27,387 bases of DNA from Myxococcales bacterium (GTDB taxonomy: Bacteria; Myxococcota_A; Polyangia; Polyangiales; Houyiibacteriaceae): NCBI GenBank assembly GCA_013002645.1, contig JABDJF010000546.1:1-27387 (forward strand), given 5' to 3'. The translations under genes and the position numbers were made by a program. Shown one piece after another: positions 1-7,509 of the stretch; the first letter of the stretch is position 1; each line of letters opens with the position of its first letter. The notes under the pieces were generated by a model, which did no database searches, had not been told where the DNA came from, and saw nothing but the letters and a program-made list of their open reading frames with translations.

Positions 1-1655
1 TTGAGGTCGCGGCGGGTCTGATCTTCGAGGTTGCCGCCGATGAGGGCCTCGACCGGGGAGACCGCGTTTTTGTCTTCGATGAAATCGCCGAGGTGGCTGT
101 CTTCCTCTTCGCCGATTGGGGTCTCGAGGCTGATCGGCTCTTTGGCGATTTTCAAAACCTTCCGGACCTTCTCGAGCGGCATCTCCATCCGCTCGGCGAT
201 CTCCTCTGGATCGGGCTCCCGGCCGAGCTCCTGCACCAAGTAGCGCGAGGTCCGAATCAGCTTGTTGATGGTCTCGATCATGTGGACCGGAATTCGGATC
301 GTTCGGGCCTGATCTGCGATGGCCCGGGTAATGGCCTGACGGATCCACCAGGTCGCGTAGGTCGAGAATTTGTAGCCCCGCCGGTACTCGAACTTGTCTA
401 CGGCCTTCATCAAGCCGATGTTGCCTTCCTGAATCAGATCGAGGAACTGCAAGCCGCGGTTCGTGTACTTCTTGGCAATCGAGACGACGAGACGGAGGTT
501 GGCTTCCACCAGCTCGGCCTTCGCCCGCTCAGATTGGCGCTCACCTTCAGCAAGAGCCCGATACGTTTCGCGCAATCGTTCAACGGGCTGCCCCATGGCT
601 TCTTCGACATCGACGATGGAATTCTGGGCATCACGGATGTGTTCCTCAGAAAGAAGAATCTGCTCTTCCGATCCGTACTTTCGATGAAATCGTTTCTCGA
701 CGGCTTTGCTCTCTTGCATGTCGCGCACTACGCGCTTCATGTCTTTGAACTGGAGCCCACCTACGCGGGCTTCGGCTTCGTTGATCTCTCGCTCGGCCCG
801 CTCGACGCGGCGCGTGTAACCCTTGATCGCAGCGACGACGCGATCGATCTGTTTCTTGGTGAGGTTGAGCTCCCGGAGAAGCGAGATCCGGTCCTCGAGA
901 TGCTTTACGAGCTGCGCCGTGTGCTGCTTCTTGCTCCGGTCGGACACCTTCTGCCTGCTCTCGAGCTCACCGCGAACTTTCGTCATCGATGCCTCGATGC
1001 GCTTGACCTTGTCGAAGACCTTGAGGGCGCGAACCTTCGCGGCCTCGAAGTCGACTTCCTCTTCTTTGTCCAGATCGCGGACCACGTCCTTGATGCGAAG
1101 CCTGCCCTTTCGCAGGGTCTCACCGATTTCCAGAATCTCGCTCACGCCCACGCGGGAATTGAGAATCACATGGAAAATCTTGCTTTCGCCATCTTCGATG
1201 CGCTTTGCGATTTCGACTTCGCCCTCGCGCGTGAGCAGCGAAACAGAGCCCATTTTCCGCAGGTACATCCGGACGGGGTCGTTCGACTTCTGGGTGTAGC
1301 TGTCATCGGCAGGAGGTGGAATCGTGGAGGTGCGGCGCGCGGCACTCCGCGTCGCGGCAACGGGAACCTCGCTCGTTCGGCTCTGTCCTTCAGGCGCGCC
1401 ATCGACCACATCGATGTCTTCGCTCTTGAGCCAAACCATCAGATCGTCGATTTGATCAGACGTCACCATATCCGGTGGCAGCGCCTCGTTCAGCTCGTCA
1501 TACGTCAAATGCCCCTGCATCCTGCCGCGCTCCAAGAGCACCTGCACTTCCTTGCGCTCGCGCCCTTTGAGCTTTGGAACTACGCGCGACACGGGTTCAG
1601 AGTCGAACTTGGATGAAGTCGATTCCTCGGTACGTACTGAGCTCTTGCTCGCCAT
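1..1655 (-). CDS. rpoD: RNA polymerase primary sigma factor RpoD (3' end outside window)
   Basis: This is the housekeeping sigma-70 factor, which directs RNA polymerase to -35/-10 promoters. The minus-strand frame is open from ATG at 1655 to the window edge (551 codons). Region 1.1-like sequence occupies about residues 1-85 and region 1.2 (DPVRMYLRKMG) lies near 123-135. A charged non-conserved region follows, then region 2 (IAKKYTNRGLQFLDLIQEGN, near 390, and TYATWWIRQAITRAIADQ) and region 3 (IRIPVHMIETINKLIRTSR). The sequence ends at SPVEALIGGNLEDQTRRDL, so region 4 lies outside. The start sits 2 nt after the dnaG stop, and its Shine-Dalgarno site AGAGGTGAAG overlaps the end of dnaG, which implies coupled translation. 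dnaG-rpoD is the core of the classical macromolecular synthesis operon. Identity is near certain. Confidence 0.97.
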   Translation of the reverse strand, partial: MASKSSVRTEESTSSKFDSEPVSRVVPKLKGRERKEVQVLLERGRMQGHLTYDELNEALPPDMVTSDQIDDLMVWLKSEDIDVVDGAPEGQSRTSEVPVAATRSAARRTSTIPPPADDSYTQKSNDPVRMYLRKMGSVSLLTREGEVEIAKRIEDGESKIFHVILNSRVGVSEILEIGETLRKGRLRIKDVVRDLDKEEEVDFEAAKVRALKVFDKVKRIEASMTKVRGELESRQKVSDRSKKQHTAQLVKHLEDRISLLRELNLTKKQIDRVVAAIKGYTRRVERAEREINEAEARVGGLQFKDMKRVVRDMQESKAVEKRFHRKYGSEEQILLSEEHIRDAQNSIVDVEEAMGQPVERLRETYRALAEGERQSERAKAELVEANLRLVVSIAKKYTNRGLQFLDLIQEGNIGLMKAVDKFEYRRGYKFSTYATWWIRQAITRAIADQARTIRIPVHMIETINKLIRTSRYLVQELGREPDPEEIAERMEMPLEKVRKVLKIAKEPISLETPIGEEEDSHLGDFIEDKNAVSPVEALIGGNLEDQTRRDL

Positions 1656-1657
1656 CT

Positions 1658-3490
1658 TCACCTCTGCTTGATATTCGACTTGAGCTTGTGTGCGCTGCGC
1701 GTCAGCTCCACAAACTCTCGAGTGAGCCCTGCCGCAAGTACTTCGTCGCCAACGCGGCGCGCGTCGACGATGCGCTGTTGCAATCGGGGCAGCTCGTGTT
1801 CGATGTTTTTTCGTTCGAGAAGCGGAAGGCCATCGTCGAGAATTCGACGTGCTTCCTCGAGGCCGTGCTCCTGCACCGCCAACTTCGCTTCCAACCACGG
1901 CCTGAGCTGATTGTCGGTCAACTCGTCGAGCAATACCGTGACATCGAGCGATCCCTGCCTATCCACCATCTGCAAGATAGAATCAAAGATGGCGCGAAGA
2001 TCAGGACTCGTCAAAAGCTTCGGAAGCTTGTCGACCCCTTCATGATGAACCAAGGTCGGCTGATCGATGAGCAGCGAAATCAACTTCAACTGTAACTCCG
2101 ACACTCGCGTTGCAATCGGCTGCTGCACTGCGTCACGACGAGCAATGCTTCGATCGGTCGGTCGACCCAGTCCGCGGCGCAACTCGCGACGCACCAAACC
2201 TAGGTCCGCGATCCCAAATTTGCGGGCAACGCGTTCGACATAAAGACCGCGTGCGATCGGGCTTTCAACCTTGGCAAGAATCGGACCAAGTTTGGCGATC
2301 GACTCGGCCTTGGCGTGCGGGTTCGATTCCGAGTTGGCGGCCGAGTCGTCGATTAAATATTCGATTATGGTGGGTGCGCTCACGATTCGAATTCGCAAAG
2401 ACTCCTCTCCCTGCTCTCGGAGGAAGCTGTCGGGGTCGGCGCCCTGCGGCAGCGTCGCGACGTGCGCTTCGAGCCCGGCTTTGCTCACGACTGCATGCGC
2501 TTCGCGAACCGCCTTACGGCCGGCCTTGTCGCCGTCGAAGAGCAAGACGACCTTCTGCGCGAAGCGTTTGAGCAGTTTGGCATGTGCTTCGGTGAAGGCC
2601 GTGCCCATGGGTGCAACCGCGTTCTGAAAGCCTGCTTGGTGCAATGCGACCAGGTCGAAATTACCTTCACACAGCACGCTGGCCGCTTCGCGGCGGATTT
2701 CGACTCGCCCCTCGTGTAGTCCATAGAGAACCTCGCCCTTGTGATAGAGCTGGTTCTCCGGGCTGTTGAGGTACTTCGCGGGAGGCTCCTTCTGCGCGTC
2801 CATCGACGGTGCGGGGGCGAGCGCTCGGCCACTGAAGGCCACGACTTTGCCATGAACATCGGCGATCGGAAACATCAGCCGGTGGCGGAAGCGGTCGTAG
2901 TGGCCGCGGCCCGAACGGCGCGGAACGATGAGGCCGACCGCTTCCGCGTCGGCAGGTGATGCACCGGCACGCTCGAGGAAGCTCACGAGCGAATCCCAAC
3001 CGTGAGGCGCATAGCCCAAGCGAAACTTGCCGGTGGACTCTTCGCTGATGCCGCGGTCCAAGAGCTCTTGGCGCGCGATGCCGGCATCAGGATGCTCGAG
3101 CAGCTGGGCGCAATAGAACTCGGTTGCCTGCTCCATCAACGAAGCCAGGCGCTCGGACTGCTTTTTGTTGCGCTGGTGCTCTGCCTCGCGCTGAGGATCA
3201 TACACAGGCAGCTGAACTCCGGTTTGCTCCGCGAGGTCGCGCGCGACTTCGGGGAAGGTCTTCCCCTCCACGTGCATCAGAAACGAGAAGATGTCGCCCG
3301 ATGCCTTACAGCCGAAGCAATGGTAGAAGCCGCGACTCGGATGCACGTAGAAGGACGGAGTCTTCTCGTTGTGGAAGGGGCAAAGGCCCTTGAGGCTGTT
3401 CCCCGACTTCTTGAGCGCGACGTAGTTGCCGATGACGTCTGCGATGGGTGCTCGGTCGCGGATCTCAGCAATCTTGTCTTCGGAAATCAC
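1658..3490 (-). CDS. dnaG: DNA primase DnaG
   Basis: DnaG synthesises RNA primers at the replication fork. The product is 610 residues, a usual length. The N-terminal CHC2 zinc finger has ligands C37, H40, C58 and C61 (LCPFHNEKTPSF ... YHCFGC). The catalytic core and TOPRIM segment follow (CEGNFDLVALHQAGF, then LLFDGDKAGRKAV, carrying the acidic metal-binding residues). The C-terminal part is a helical helicase-binding-like region. The GTG start at 3490 gives the standard beginning MISEDKIAEIRDRAPI. No good Shine-Dalgarno site precedes this GTG, but it overlaps the stop of a 6-codon ORF (GTGA overlap). It is followed at 2 nt by rpoD. Confidence 0.97.
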   Translation of the reverse strand: MISEDKIAEIRDRAPIADVIGNYVALKKSGNSLKGLCPFHNEKTPSFYVHPSRGFYHCFGCKASGDIFSFLMHVEGKTFPEVARDLAEQTGVQLPVYDPQREAEHQRNKKQSERLASLMEQATEFYCAQLLEHPDAGIARQELLDRGISEESTGKFRLGYAPHGWDSLVSFLERAGASPADAEAVGLIVPRRSGRGHYDRFRHRLMFPIADVHGKVVAFSGRALAPAPSMDAQKEPPAKYLNSPENQLYHKGEVLYGLHEGRVEIRREAASVLCEGNFDLVALHQAGFQNAVAPMGTAFTEAHAKLLKRFAQKVVLLFDGDKAGRKAVREAHAVVSKAGLEAHVATLPQGADPDSFLREQGEESLRIRIVSAPTIIEYLIDDSAANSESNPHAKAESIAKLGPILAKVESPIARGLYVERVARKFGIADLGLVRRELRRGLGRPTDRSIARRDAVQQPIATRVSELQLKLISLLIDQPTLVHHEGVDKLPKLLTSPDLRAIFDSILQMVDRQGSLDVTVLLDELTDNQLRPWLEAKLAVQEHGLEEARRILDDGLPLLERKNIEHELPRLQQRIVDARRVGDEVLAAGLTREFVELTRSAHKLKSNIKQR

Positions 3491-3507
3491 CGCCGCGTCT
3501 CGCCCAT
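3487..3507 (-). CDS. Possible 6-residue leader ORF coupled to dnaG
   Basis: The ORF reads ATG GGC GAG ACG CGG CGG TGA (MGETRR). It has a good Shine-Dalgarno site, AAGGA at 3520-3516, 8 nt from its ATG. Its stop overlaps the dnaG GTG start as GTGA. dnaG lacks its own clear ribosome-binding site, so ribosomes terminating here could reinitiate on dnaG. That this peptide is translated is inference. Confidence 0.4.
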   Translation of the reverse strand: MGETRR

Positions 3508-3533
3508 GCTCGCCGTCCTTGCGAAGTGAGGGC

Positions 3534-3561
3534 AGTGTAGGCTTCGTCTGGTTCTTGGCAA
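3534..3561 (-). promoter_or_regulatory. Sigma-70-type promoter for dnaG-rpoD
   Basis: On the minus strand the -35 box is TTGCCA (3561-3556, 5 of 6 consensus). The spacer is 16 nt and the -10 box is TACACT (3539-3534, 4 of 6). The predicted start is near 3527, about 20 nt before the small leader ORF. The -35 box overlaps the candidate -35 box of the divergent protease gene. Confidence 0.55.
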
Positions 3562-3581
3562 GCGCCGCGGGCCGCTGTAGT
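3555..3581 (+). promoter_or_regulatory. Candidate promoter of the CPBP protease gene
   Basis: TTGGCA (3555-3560) is followed after a short 15-nt spacer by TGTAGT (3576-3581), 9 nt before the ATG at 3591. The transcript would be leaderless or nearly so. TGTAGTTGTGG matches a motif also found before erpA and dsbD. The short spacer makes this a moderate prediction. Confidence 0.35.
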
Positions 3582-3590
3582 TGTGGCGCG

Positions 3591-4331
3591 ATGGCTTCGA
3601 CTCGTGCACCACTCCGGCGAATCCTTTGGGTCTATGCCTTGGTCTGCGCGTCGGTCTTTGCGGTCACCCGGCTCGATTCGATCGCAGTCGTAGGGCAGTA
3701 CGTCCATCTCGTGGTCGCCGCGATCTTTCTGCTGACGGCGATCCGGCTCACACGAAACGACCCTTCACACTTCGGCGTTGCGCTCGGGGGTCTCCTCGAA
3801 TCGCCGCAGGACGATCGAGCAGCGGGACCGCTCGGGCTTTTCGACCTCGGTCGCGCGATTCACGACGCGCTGCCCATCGCGGCCACGGAGCTCGGAGTCT
3901 CGCTTGGAATCGCAGCGGTCGTCTTTCCGATATACGCGGCCGGCTTCTACTGGTGGACTGAGCCTGCCGGAGCTTTCACGCTCACACTCCCGCCCAATGC
4001 GACGAGCTTCGTGCTGGCGCAGCTGATCGTGGTCGCCTTGCCCGAAGAGGCGTTCTTTCGCGGCTACCTCCAGACGGCATTGAGCGACCTCGAAGAGCTT
4101 CGACTGCGCGTGCTGGGGGTGAAGCTCGCGCCACGCGCATGGGTGCTTCAGGCAATCCTGTTTGCGGCGATCCATTTCATCGTCGACCCCCACCCTGCGC
4201 GCCTCGCGGTTTTCTTTCCCGCTCTTCTCTTCGGATGGACGCGCGGATGGCGCGGCGGAATCGGTGCAGCGCTCGCTCTCCATGCGATGAGCAACCTTTA
4301 TTCCGAGATTCTGACGCGGAGTTGGCTATAA
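3591..4331 (+). CDS. CPBP (CAAX/ABI) family intramembrane glutamic protease
   Basis: This is a 246-residue multi-pass membrane protein with the motifs of Rce1/CPBP-type glutamic intramembrane proteases. Motif 1 is PEEAFFRGYLQ (E152, E153, R157), motif 2 is AAIHF (H195), and motif 3 is HAMSN near 231-235. I chose ATG 3591 because the upstream in-frame residues are low-quality sequence antisense to the dnaG start, whereas MASTRAPLRRILWVYALV leads straight into the first membrane segment. There is no Shine-Dalgarno site, and the promoter geometry suggests a nearly leaderless mRNA. In Myxococcota some members of this family act as sorting proteases for C-terminal anchor signals (MrtC/MrtX type). 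Membership in that subgroup is only a possibility here, and no substrate gene lies nearby. Confidence 0.85.
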   Translation: MASTRAPLRRILWVYALVCASVFAVTRLDSIAVVGQYVHLVVAAIFLLTAIRLTRNDPSHFGVALGGLLESPQDDRAAGPLGLFDLGRAIHDALPIAATELGVSLGIAAVVFPIYAAGFYWWTEPAGAFTLTLPPNATSFVLAQLIVVALPEEAFFRGYLQTALSDLEELRLRVLGVKLAPRAWVLQAILFAAIHFIVDPHPARLAVFFPALLFGWTRGWRGGIGAALALHAMSNLYSEILTRSWL

Positions 4332-4332
4332 C
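4327..4332 (+). promoter_or_regulatory. -10-like box, leaderless nadC start
   Basis: TATAAC lies exactly 6 nt before the nadC ATG and contains the TAA stop of the preceding protease gene. A start 7 nt after the -10 box would fall on the ATG. No convincing -35 box is seen. Confidence 0.35.
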
Positions 4333-4338
4333 TGCGGT

Positions 4339-5187
4339 ATGCAGGTCACTCCGCCCGCTCCCCCCATTCTCACGGAAACGGTTCGTCGCGCGCTTTCCGA
4401 AGACATCGACCGCGGAGATCTGACCAGCGAGGCATGTGTCGAATCGACCACGATAGGTACGGCCGAGCTCAACTGCCGCGAGCCCGTCGTCGTTTGTGGG
4501 CTTCCGATTCTCGATGAGGTGTATGCGCAGGTCGACCTTCTCGTCGATGTCGAGAGGCACGTAGACGACGGCGATCCCTGCGGAGAGGGCAAGAAGCTTG
4601 CCACGATTTCCGGACCCGCCACCTCGATTCTGCTCGGCGAGCGGGTCGCGCTCAATTTCATGCAACGCCTCACCGGCGTATCGACGATGGCGAAGCGTTT
4701 CGTCGACGCCTTGCCCGAGGGCTCGTCGACCCGAATCACCGACACCCGAAAGACCACCCCCGGCCTCCGTGCCTTCGAACGCTATGCGGTTCGCTGCGGC
4801 GGTGGCTACAACCACCGGGAAGATTTGGGTGCTGCAGTCCTGATCAAGGACAACCACATCGCCGCGGCCGGCGGCGTCGGTCACGCGATTGAGCGGGCGC
4901 GAGCCTATGCGCCACACACCTGCCGCATCGAATGCGAGGTCGACACGCCGGGGCAGTTGCAAGAAGCGCTGGCCGCGGGAGCCGACATCGTGATGCTGGA
5001 TAATTTCGACGACGAGCAAGTGGGTGACGCGCTGACCCTCGTAGGTGGCCGGGCGCTCGTCGAAGTGTCGGGCGGGATCACCCTCGATCGCGTCGCTCGC
5101 CTCGGCGCACTCGGAGTCGATGTCATTAGCGTCGGCGCCCTCACTCACTCGTCGCCAGCCTGCGATCTCGGCTTGGACTGGAGCTAG
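4339..5187 (+). CDS. nadC: Nicotinate-nucleotide pyrophosphorylase (quinolinate phosphoribosyltransferase)
   Basis: NadC converts quinolinate and PRPP to nicotinate mononucleotide, CO2 and PPi in de novo NAD synthesis. The 282-residue length is normal. Visible family motifs are LTSEAC near 28-33, LNFMQRLTGVST near 105-116, and the substrate-binding stretch TDTRKTTPGLR (R137, K138). GGGYNHRED (H159, R160), LIKDNH (K170) and the barrel segments ADIVMLDNF and VEVSGGI follow. No Shine-Dalgarno site precedes the ATG, but a -10-like TATAAC 6 nt upstream suggests a leaderless mRNA. The next gene, birA, begins 3 nt after the stop, so the two are likely co-transcribed. Confidence 0.97.
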   Translation: MQVTPPAPPILTETVRRALSEDIDRGDLTSEACVESTTIGTAELNCREPVVVCGLPILDEVYAQVDLLVDVERHVDDGDPCGEGKKLATISGPATSILLGERVALNFMQRLTGVSTMAKRFVDALPEGSSTRITDTRKTTPGLRAFERYAVRCGGGYNHREDLGAAVLIKDNHIAAAGGVGHAIERARAYAPHTCRIECEVDTPGQLQEALAAGADIVMLDNFDDEQVGDALTLVGGRALVEVSGGITLDRVARLGALGVDVISVGALTHSSPACDLGLDWS

Positions 5188-5190
5188 CCG

Positions 5191-5973
5191 ATGGTCGAGG
5201 ATCTGCAGCCCGAGCGGCTCGGCGAGTTGATCCGTGGTGGCTGGGGCCGGTCGTTGACCATCAAAGAGAGCACCGCCTCCACGATGGACGATGCGTCTTC
5301 CGCAGCTGCGGACGGTGCACGGGACGGCCATGTAGTGCTTGCCGACCAACAAACTCGTGGGCGTGGCGCGCACGGGCGGCAGTGGGACTCGCCGCCGCGC
5401 TCCGACCTCTATTTTTCCGTGGTCGCCCGCCCCCCGGTCGAACCCGCCTCGACTGCATTGGTGACGCTTGCGAGCGGGCTCGGGGTTCGCGACGCGGCGG
5501 CCAGCTTCGTGCACGGCCGGGCCGTCCAGGTGAAATGGCCGAACGACATCTGGATCGAGCAACGCAAGTGCGCCGGCATTCTCGTCGAAAGCCGGACGCT
5601 TGGGATACGCATCGATTCGGTCATCATCGGCATAGGGCTCAATGTGAACCGCATGCAATGGCCGGACGAGCTCGAGGGCGTCGCCACGTCACTGCGCGCC
5701 GAAGCGCCGGGCCAGCAACTCTTGGACCGTGCAGAAGTGTTGGCCGCCGTCCTGTTACACATGGAGCGCTGGGTAAATCGGCTCGTCGAGGATGGCGCAG
5801 CCGCGGTGGTGGACGCCCTTCGGCCAAGCCTTGCGCTTCTTGGCGAACGAATCCGATTCGAGGGAGGCGAGGGGATCTTCGAGGGCATCGATCATGACGG
5901 CGCGGCCCTAGTGCGGACCCAGGCCGGCCTGCGTGCTCTTCACGCCGCCCGCATCGAGCGGGTCGATGGCTGA
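5191..5973 (+). CDS. birA: Biotin-[acetyl-CoA-carboxylase] ligase (monofunctional BirA)
   Basis: This enzyme activates biotin with ATP and attaches it to the biotin carboxyl carrier protein of acyl-CoA carboxylases. The 260 residues contain the biotinyl-AMP-binding loop ADQQTRGRGAHGRQW (about 51-65), KWPNDIW (115-121) and KCAGILVE (K126). A small C-terminal domain ends with GIDHDGAALVRTQAG. There is no N-terminal winged helix, so unlike E. coli BirA it should not act as a repressor. GGAG at the end of nadC precedes the ATG by 8 nt. It lies 3 nt after nadC, consistent with one operon. Confidence 0.95.
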   Translation: MVEDLQPERLGELIRGGWGRSLTIKESTASTMDDASSAAADGARDGHVVLADQQTRGRGAHGRQWDSPPRSDLYFSVVARPPVEPASTALVTLASGLGVRDAAASFVHGRAVQVKWPNDIWIEQRKCAGILVESRTLGIRIDSVIIGIGLNVNRMQWPDELEGVATSLRAEAPGQQLLDRAEVLAAVLLHMERWVNRLVEDGAAAVVDALRPSLALLGERIRFEGGEGIFEGIDHDGAALVRTQAGLRALHAARIERVDG

Positions 5974-6018
5974 GCCCGGTGCTTGCCTGCGCGCGGCCCG
6001 CGCCCCAAGACTGGCCTG

Positions 6019-6945
6019 ATGGCCCAGGCAAACGAGCTTGATTGGTTGGAAGATTCCGTGGGGGTTCTTGCACTCGACGACCGCGCGATCATTTCGGTGG
6101 GCGGGGACGACGCGCGCGAGTGGTTGCAGGGCCAAATCACCAACCAGCTCGAGCACGTCGAGCCTGGGAGCTCGGTATACGGCTTCGTCCTGACCTTGAA
6201 GGGGCGAATTCTCGCGGATGTGTATGCGCTCGTTCGAGAAGGCGAGCTTTGGCTCGATGTCCCTGCCGCACAGGTCGACGCTCTTCTCGAACGCCTCGAT
6301 CGCTACATCATCATGGAGGACGTCGATCTCGAGCACCAAAACCGCCTCCACGTCGTCGCAGCCCAGGGCCCTCGTTCGAACGAGCTACGGGCCGACGGAT
6401 GGCCTGCCGACCGGCTCGGCCAAGGCGGTCGGCAATGGGTAGTCACGGACGCGGAGCTCGAATCGGAGCGGACGAGCCTGATCGCGCGCGGTCAAGAGCT
6501 TGGCGGCGGCGCCGTCGGCAGTGAGGCCTGGGCACGGGCTCATGTCCTTTACGGAAGGCCTCGCTTCGGTGTGGATTTCGGCGCTTGGACCTACCCCCAG
6601 GAGAGCGGCCTGAGCCCAATCGCCGTCTCTTTCAACAAGGGGTGCTACATCGGACAAGAGACTGTCGTGATGCTGGAGAACCGCGGCAAGGCCCCCAAGG
6701 TCCTTTGGCGTTGGGCAGTTGAAGGCTCCGTGGCGCCGTCAGCGAAGACCTCCATCACCCTGAATGGTTCGGTCGTTGGCGAGGTCACGTCCGCCGCGGT
6801 CGGTCCAGACGGCGTGCGGGCCCTCGGCTTTCTAAAGCGAGGACACGAATCGGAACGACCAGAAGGCTTCGAGATTGCCGGTCTGCCCGCGAGAGCGCTC
6901 GGCGCGGTGGAAACCGGGCCGGGGGTCCGCGCAGAGCCAAGATGA
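6019..6945 (+). CDS. ygfZ: YgfZ/GcvT-family tetrahydrofolate-binding Fe-S maturation protein
   Basis: YgfZ-type proteins bind folate and support assembly or repair of certain Fe-S enzymes. The 308-residue product carries the family signature KGCYIGQE (207-214, C209) and the N-terminal GcvT-like fold (VGGDDAREWLQGQITNQL). I chose ATG 6019 (MAQANELDWLED). An in-frame TTG at 5983 would add 12 arginine- and proline-rich residues. Neither start has a clear Shine-Dalgarno site, so the start is the least certain part. The gene follows birA by 45 nt and precedes erpA by 67 nt, which places two Fe-S maturation functions together. Confidence 0.92.
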   Translation: MAQANELDWLEDSVGVLALDDRAIISVGGDDAREWLQGQITNQLEHVEPGSSVYGFVLTLKGRILADVYALVREGELWLDVPAAQVDALLERLDRYIIMEDVDLEHQNRLHVVAAQGPRSNELRADGWPADRLGQGGRQWVVTDAELESERTSLIARGQELGGGAVGSEAWARAHVLYGRPRFGVDFGAWTYPQESGLSPIAVSFNKGCYIGQETVVMLENRGKAPKVLWRWAVEGSVAPSAKTSITLNGSVVGEVTSAAVGPDGVRALGFLKRGHESERPEGFEIAGLPARALGAVETGPGVRAEPR

Positions 6946-6988
6946 CGCTACGGAACGTCCGGCGCTGGCGCGATTCGCACTCCGACCT

Positions 6989-6994
6989 TATAGT
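6989..6994 (+). promoter_or_regulatory. -10 box of candidate erpA promoter
   Basis: TATAGT followed by TGTGG lies 18 nt before the erpA ATG. The predicted start leaves a short leader that contains the AAAGGAG Shine-Dalgarno site. No strong -35 box is seen 16-18 nt upstream. The 11-base string TATAGTTGTGG recurs in variant form before two other genes. Confidence 0.4.
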
Positions 6995-7012
6995 TGTGGC
7001 CAAAGGAGCCCT

Positions 7013-7336
7013 ATGCTGACCCTGACCCCCCGAGCTGCAGACAAAGTCAAAGAAATCCGAGACGCCGAGGGCCTGGTTGAACAGGGGCTTCGGGTGAGGG
7101 TGATCGGCGGCGGTTGTGCGGGTTTTTCGTATGATTTGTTCTTCGAGAACGAAACATCCGATTTGGATCAGACCTTCAACTCGCACGGGATTCCGATTTA
7201 CGTCGACATGATGAGTGCGCAGTACGTCGAAGGCACCGAAATCGATTATGTCGAGGGCCTGCAGGGCGCCGGTTTCAAGTTTCAGAACCCACAGGCAAGC
7301 CAAACCTGCGGATGCGGCTCCAGTTTCGCCACCTGA
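7013..7336 (+). CDS. erpA: Iron-sulfur cluster insertion protein ErpA (A-type carrier)
   Basis: A-type carriers receive Fe-S clusters from the scaffold and pass them to apo-enzymes. The 107-residue product is typical. The three cluster ligands are C35 (GGGCAGFSY) and C99/C101 (TCGCGSSF). The start is ATG 7013, preceded by AAAGGAG at 5-6 nt. An upstream extension in this frame is not conserved-looking and overlaps ygfZ. Distinguishing ErpA from IscA by eye is not fully certain, because no isc/suf genes flank it. Confidence 0.93.
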   Translation: MLTLTPRAADKVKEIRDAEGLVEQGLRVRVIGGGCAGFSYDLFFENETSDLDQTFNSHGIPIYVDMMSAQYVEGTEIDYVEGLQGAGFKFQNPQASQTCGCGSSFAT

Positions 7337-7398
7337 TTCCCCTGTAATTTCAGACTGATGTCGCCGCGGGGCAACTTCTGCCTCATTATTTACTTGCG

Positions 7399-7431
7399 TC
7401 TGTCTCAGTTTTGTCTAAGTTTCGTCTTAGC
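7399..7431. repeat. Three contiguous 11-bp direct repeats
   Basis: The units are TCTGTCTCAGT (7399-7409), TTTGTCTAAGT (7410-7420) and TTCGTCTTAGC (7421-7431). All share T at position 1, GTCT at 4-7 and AG at 9-10. The last two also form the inverted repeat CTAAG-N6-CTTAG (7415-7430). They lie about 80 nt upstream of the RpoH-like sigma gene in a 173-nt intergenic region, a natural place for an activator or repressor site. Confidence 0.6.
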
Positions 7432-7509
7432 TAGTTGGACACCACATGGACAGTGCTCCGGCTCGACAGTGACGTAACGTAACGACAGGAAGCGCATACA
7501 GGAGTCATC

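Noticed and set aside
93..1616. 507-residue plus-strand open frame opposite rpoD
   Set aside because: The opposite strand encodes textbook RpoD; this frame is open only because of high third-position GC.
4177..5658. 493-residue minus-strand open frame opposite nadC and birA
   Set aside because: Mirror frame of two clearly recognised genes.
7470..7485. Short TAACG tandem repeat before the sigma gene
   Set aside because: Two to three copies of 5 bases are too short to be meaningful.
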